A stretch of 64,000 nt of DNA from Blasia pusilla (taxonomy: Eukaryota; Marchantiophyta; Marchantiopsida; Blasiales). The position numbers and the translations under genes were made by a program. Where the stretch lies: the NCBI GenBank assembly GCA_050084515.1, contig CM114272.1, forward strand, positions 21,018,001 through 21,082,000. The letters run 5' to 3'. The first letter of the stretch is position 1. Every line of letters begins with the position of its first letter. The notes beneath the pieces are model-generated. The model saw only the letters and a list, made by a program, of their open reading frames with translations. It searched no databases and was not told where the DNA came from. Shown here in pieces: positions 60,720-64,000 of the stretch.

Positions 60720-63100
60720 AGTTGCCAACTCCATAGCGGAAAACAACGGAGCTTGGCTCACCCTAGTGGCCACCTCCAACAATGTGGTCGACAGTGGCTG
60801 CATCATCATCATGGCAGCACTCCTCTGCTCTAATTAATCGATACGAGTGAGGAGCGCTGCACTGAGTGCACGTCCTCCATCTATTGTGACTGGTGATGAC
60901 ACTCTACCACCACGATCATCAACTCCTCGATCTCCACCAACTCTCTCGCCCCCAGACCCTTTGCCTACCTCTGGACGTGTCGCTCGACGAAGATCAAAAC
61001 ACCTATCCCTAGTGTGACCATATCGGTGACAATGATCACACTGCAACTATGATGGGGCCATCCTCTGTGGCTCTTGAGCAATCGGAGGTGCTCGTGGCCC
61101 TCTCCCATGCTGTGGGCAGTCCCCCTGCCTATGTGGCCCACCACGCGTCCAACAAGCCAACCCTGGTCCCTGTTGGGAAACATATGTTGGTAAAGGGTGT
61201 AGCCTCATCGGCTCGTAATACCCGCCTTGCTCTCTGGGCCCACTGGCCCGCTCTTGTGATATTGGTGCATGTTGGGACAGATGTGGGTCTAATCCTACTG
61301 GTGGACCCGTCGAATCCCGTGGTCACCACCTGCTCCTCACTCATGTTGAGCTCTACTCGCTCAGACAACTCAAAGGCCACCTTCAATGTAGGCTTCGCTG
61401 TGTGAAACAACATCGTATCTCGAACTCTCATACGTAGCTCCTCGTCCACCACCCCGTACAAATACTGCACTAACTGAGCCTCAATCATCCCATTTGTCGT
61501 AATGATCAATCGTCGCATGTGCGTGAATGTCTCTCTCAGACTCTCACCCGATCGTCCCTGAAAATCGTGTAGACTCTTCAGCTTGTCGCTGTGTATACCT
61601 TGGTAGCTCTTCCCCAACTGTCAGAAGAACTCTACTGTAGGATTGAAGCTAGGTGGACCTCTACCACATCGCCTGTATCACTGCTCTCCTCTCCATCTAG
61701 TCTCCGGGCTGATGGTGTGGGTCTCTCTCCTCTCACGATCCCATCATATGTGTCGCGCCCCTACTCTCCTTGAACGTCAATCTTTAGTGTTGCGGAAGCG
61801 TACGTTCAGTAGGTCACGATCTCATCGCCGATCTGCACCCAAACACCCACTCTCGTTAGTCGGGTGTGGGCCAACCAGCGTTCCAACCCATCGAGTTCTC
61901 AACTCGGCGTCTCATCAAGCTCAACCTTCCTTAGTTCCTAGTTTCCACAACACGGCAAGTCCTTCAAGACTTGGAACAGACTTCCTGGTTAGTCCAGGGA
62001 TCTGAAACGGCACTTGCGCGCCTAGCAATCCCAACTGTTCAACGGATCTCGTGTGAGCTCCAAACCGAGACCCAAGTAATTGAGTCACGGGGTGAAATCC
62101 AAGAGGGACGTCTAAACTCGCCTCAATAGACTTGGTGCAGGTTTTCCAATCCAACCCCCAAACTCGAGTTCCGTTCCATGCCCTTGAGCCGCCCCACGGC
62201 GCCCAAAGTGGGGTTCGGGTTCCAAGCACTCTCGAAGACCTTCCCCCTTACTAGTACTTCTGGGGTTCTCCAATAACCCCTTTTGGAAAAGGAGGGTCGG
62301 GCCCTTCATTGTGGCCCTCAACCCGACTCTACTTATAGTTGTTCCGGGTTGTTTCTCAGCCGCTGCTAAAGCATTTGCAGAGATCTTTAGTGCGTTTGAA
62401 CCGACTTTCTATAAGCTTTCTAACGCGCCCTTATTTAATCTAAAATCATCTTGGCGCTAAAAGTTATGGCCATAAATACAGTCGGAAACTCTCAAACGCT
62501 AGTGGCGTTCCAAATCCGGATTATCTCCTTTGGAAACCCACTTTCCAGACTCAACTCCTTTCAAGTCTTATTATGCGTTTGGTCCAGGTTTCTCGGTCGC
62601 GACCATAACATCTGAAACGCGAAGCCTCGCTAGTGTCTCGTCTCTTGTCTCCTCTTCGAGACTACTCCAACGCGCAAACCGTCTTAGCGTGAGGTCGCTA
62701 ATGTTCCGATGTTCCGCTTGGCACTCGTTTTGTCATGAGGGTCGCGACAATATGCCTCACGACCACTAGTGGATACATACCCTGGAGCCCAATACATCCT
62801 CCAAGCATTGATCTCTACTAAATACAGCGATCGGAACTCGATGTAATCATCCATCGGAGGACCCTCCAAGTGTTGGAACAATCCCTTCCATGCCATTAAA
62901 GGGTTGAACCGTGTCGGGTTCCGTATCTCTTGGAAGTCGCACCACGTGTCGAACTCCCGGATGAAATCATCTAGGTCGATGGTTCCCATTGCACCCGAGA
63001 AATGACGTATGCCCTGATGGCTCATATCGTCCATCTCTTGCCAAGTGACACCACCTCCGTTTGCGATCTCGTCACCAGACCCGATGTTTAGTGATTACGA
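60720..63100 (-). pseudogene. Ty3/gypsy gag, split by a solo LTR
   Basis: The N-terminal part is at 63034-62755 (DLDDFIREFDTWCDFQEI, MAWKGLFQHLEGPPMDDYIE). After the 999-bp insertion the frame resumes at 61745. A frameshift near 61620 separates it from GKSYQGIHSDKLKSLHDFQG, SLRETFTHMRRLIITTNG and FELSERVELNMSEEQV, which are gag capsid-like helices. A CCHC zinc knuckle follows at about 61046-61000: CDHCHRYGHTRDRC, intact. The C-terminal tail runs to about 60700, where integrase sequence begins abruptly. Protease, RT, RNase H and most of integrase are therefore deleted. Gag packages the RNA; this copy cannot be made as one protein. Confidence 0.7.
61746..62754. mobile_element. 999-bp solo LTR with 5-bp target duplication
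   Basis: The element spans 61751-62749. It begins TGTCGCGCCCC and ends GGGTCGCGACA, so it has TG...CA ends and a 7-bp terminal inverted repeat (TGTCGCG/CGCGACA). It is flanked on both sides by ATATG (61746-61750 and 62750-62754), a perfect 5-bp target duplication as made by Ty3/gypsy and copia integrases. Removing it and one ATATG rejoins the gag frame. A diverged relative in opposite orientation is at 23421-24451. It encodes no protein. A small DNA transposon with a 5-bp duplication is a less likely alternative. Confidence 0.85.
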
Positions 63101-64000
63101 TCCAGCTGCGGATGGAAGTCAAGGTGGCTCCTTGCTCATAACCTCTCGATATCTTACCCCACTCCGTGTCACAACACCACCACTACTCGAACTACCCCGT
63201 TCTTCCAACCCCTAGAAGAACGCCGTGATGATCACCCTGACTCACTCGCTCAAACACTCAGACTCACCAAGAGTCTCTCGCGCTCCTCACTAACTCACCT
63301 ATGCTAATGGTAACCCCGTGATGACACACCCGGCCTCATGCACAATCAAGACTCGGGCTCACCCTAAGCCTCCCAACTATCTCAACTAATCACCAACGTG
63401 CGCTCGGGTCATACACTCGGCCCCTACTCGGCAATCGTTGTACAAACATGTTTCATATGCAAGAAGTCTACACTCCTCACCATAACTCAACCCATCTAGC
63501 ACCTGCTACTCCCAACCCAACACTCTCACTGACACGAGACAAGTGCGGGAAAAGGGACTCGAATGGATAACCTGAATTCTCCCGCCAATCAACTGCTCCA
63601 TCAACACTCACTCCTCTATGTGGCTTGACAACCTCCGCAACACCCCCATCATGTCGAATCTCCCATCAGCAAACACAGACCATCCGTCGCTATCATTGAC
63701 ATCAATGTGTGGCTAACCCATCTCGCTCATAGTCGCTGAGCACCCACATTTCATCCACGCTTGCTAATATATCAAATCTCTCAGAAAACTCTCCAACCAT
63801 GGTAACCTCGTGCTACCATATCTGATTTGTAACCATGTTAGCCCTCAACTATGTCAACCTCATTGAACTGCGTAGTCCCCCAACCACTGCCGTTACAACC
63901 TCGTTCGACCCTAAACTCGGCCAACCATGTTCCTCGGAACCTACCTTCCCAACTCCGTCCGCTTCTGCTACACTCTCGCACCTTCCTGACGTTGAGCCCC
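63101..64000. other. Probable 5' leader/LTR side of the minus-strand gypsy; no gene seen
   Basis: This C-rich sequence lies upstream of the gag start on the minus strand and would hold the primer-binding site and 5' LTR of that element. I could not recognise either, and the element may run past the window edge. Confidence 0.35.

Overview
This is nuclear DNA of a land plant (streptophyte). It carries two complete, intron-rich plant genes with canonical GT-AG introns, and the rest is mostly decayed plant-type transposons: MULE, CACTA, Helitron, Ty1/copia and Ty3/gypsy. The MULE and Helitron types, together with a gypsy integrase that runs into a PHD finger, suggest a large, repeat-rich genome, perhaps of a non-flowering lineage such as a lycophyte or fern. 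That last step is inference; the sequence does not settle the species.

Layout. 0.5-8.9 kb: a block defined by about 20 copies of a 27-bp palindrome. It holds a broken Mutator-like transposase gene (plus strand, DDE-like region then SWIM finger) and an opposite-strand two-exon gene with a ParB/sulfiredoxin-like DGNHR motif. 10.6-11.3 kb: end of a CACTA-like element. 12.3-13.7 kb: Ty1/copia remnant. 15.96-20.71 kb (minus): intact 9-exon gene for a HIRIP3/CHZ-type histone chaperone with two DEK_C-like modules. 23.4-24.45 kb: diverged copy of a 1-kb LTR-like repeat. 25.4-25.9 kb: Helitron helicase fragment. 26.37-34.78 kb: a composite CACTA element with recognisable ends and two transposase genes pointing at each other, plus a 1.1-kb tandem repeat. 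34.8-38.1 kb: Ty3/gypsy pol pseudogene ending in a PHD finger, then a probable LTR. 38.1-41.4 kb: gene-poor sequence with several two-copy tandem duplications. 41.5-45.7 kb: decayed Helitron (Rep and helicase). 48.6-53.1 kb (plus): intact 9-exon SC35/SRSF2-type splicing factor gene. 53.1-58.5 kb: no recognised gene. 58.5-59.8 kb: (CT)n and a 521-bp tandem repeat. 60-63 kb (minus): a second, internally deleted gypsy element with gag and an integrase/PHD tail, its gag interrupted by a 999-bp solo LTR with a perfect 5-bp target duplication.

The only two genes that look functional both encode nuclear proteins: one for histone deposition, one for pre-mRNA splicing. They are far apart and not an operon-like unit. 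Exon boundaries were derived by hand from reading frame, splice-site consensus and known protein families, so they are predictions. The best novelty candidates are the palindrome array in front of the MULE gene, the PHD finger shared by two gypsy copies, the exon-matched DEK_C duplication, and the head-on transposase pair inside one CACTA element.
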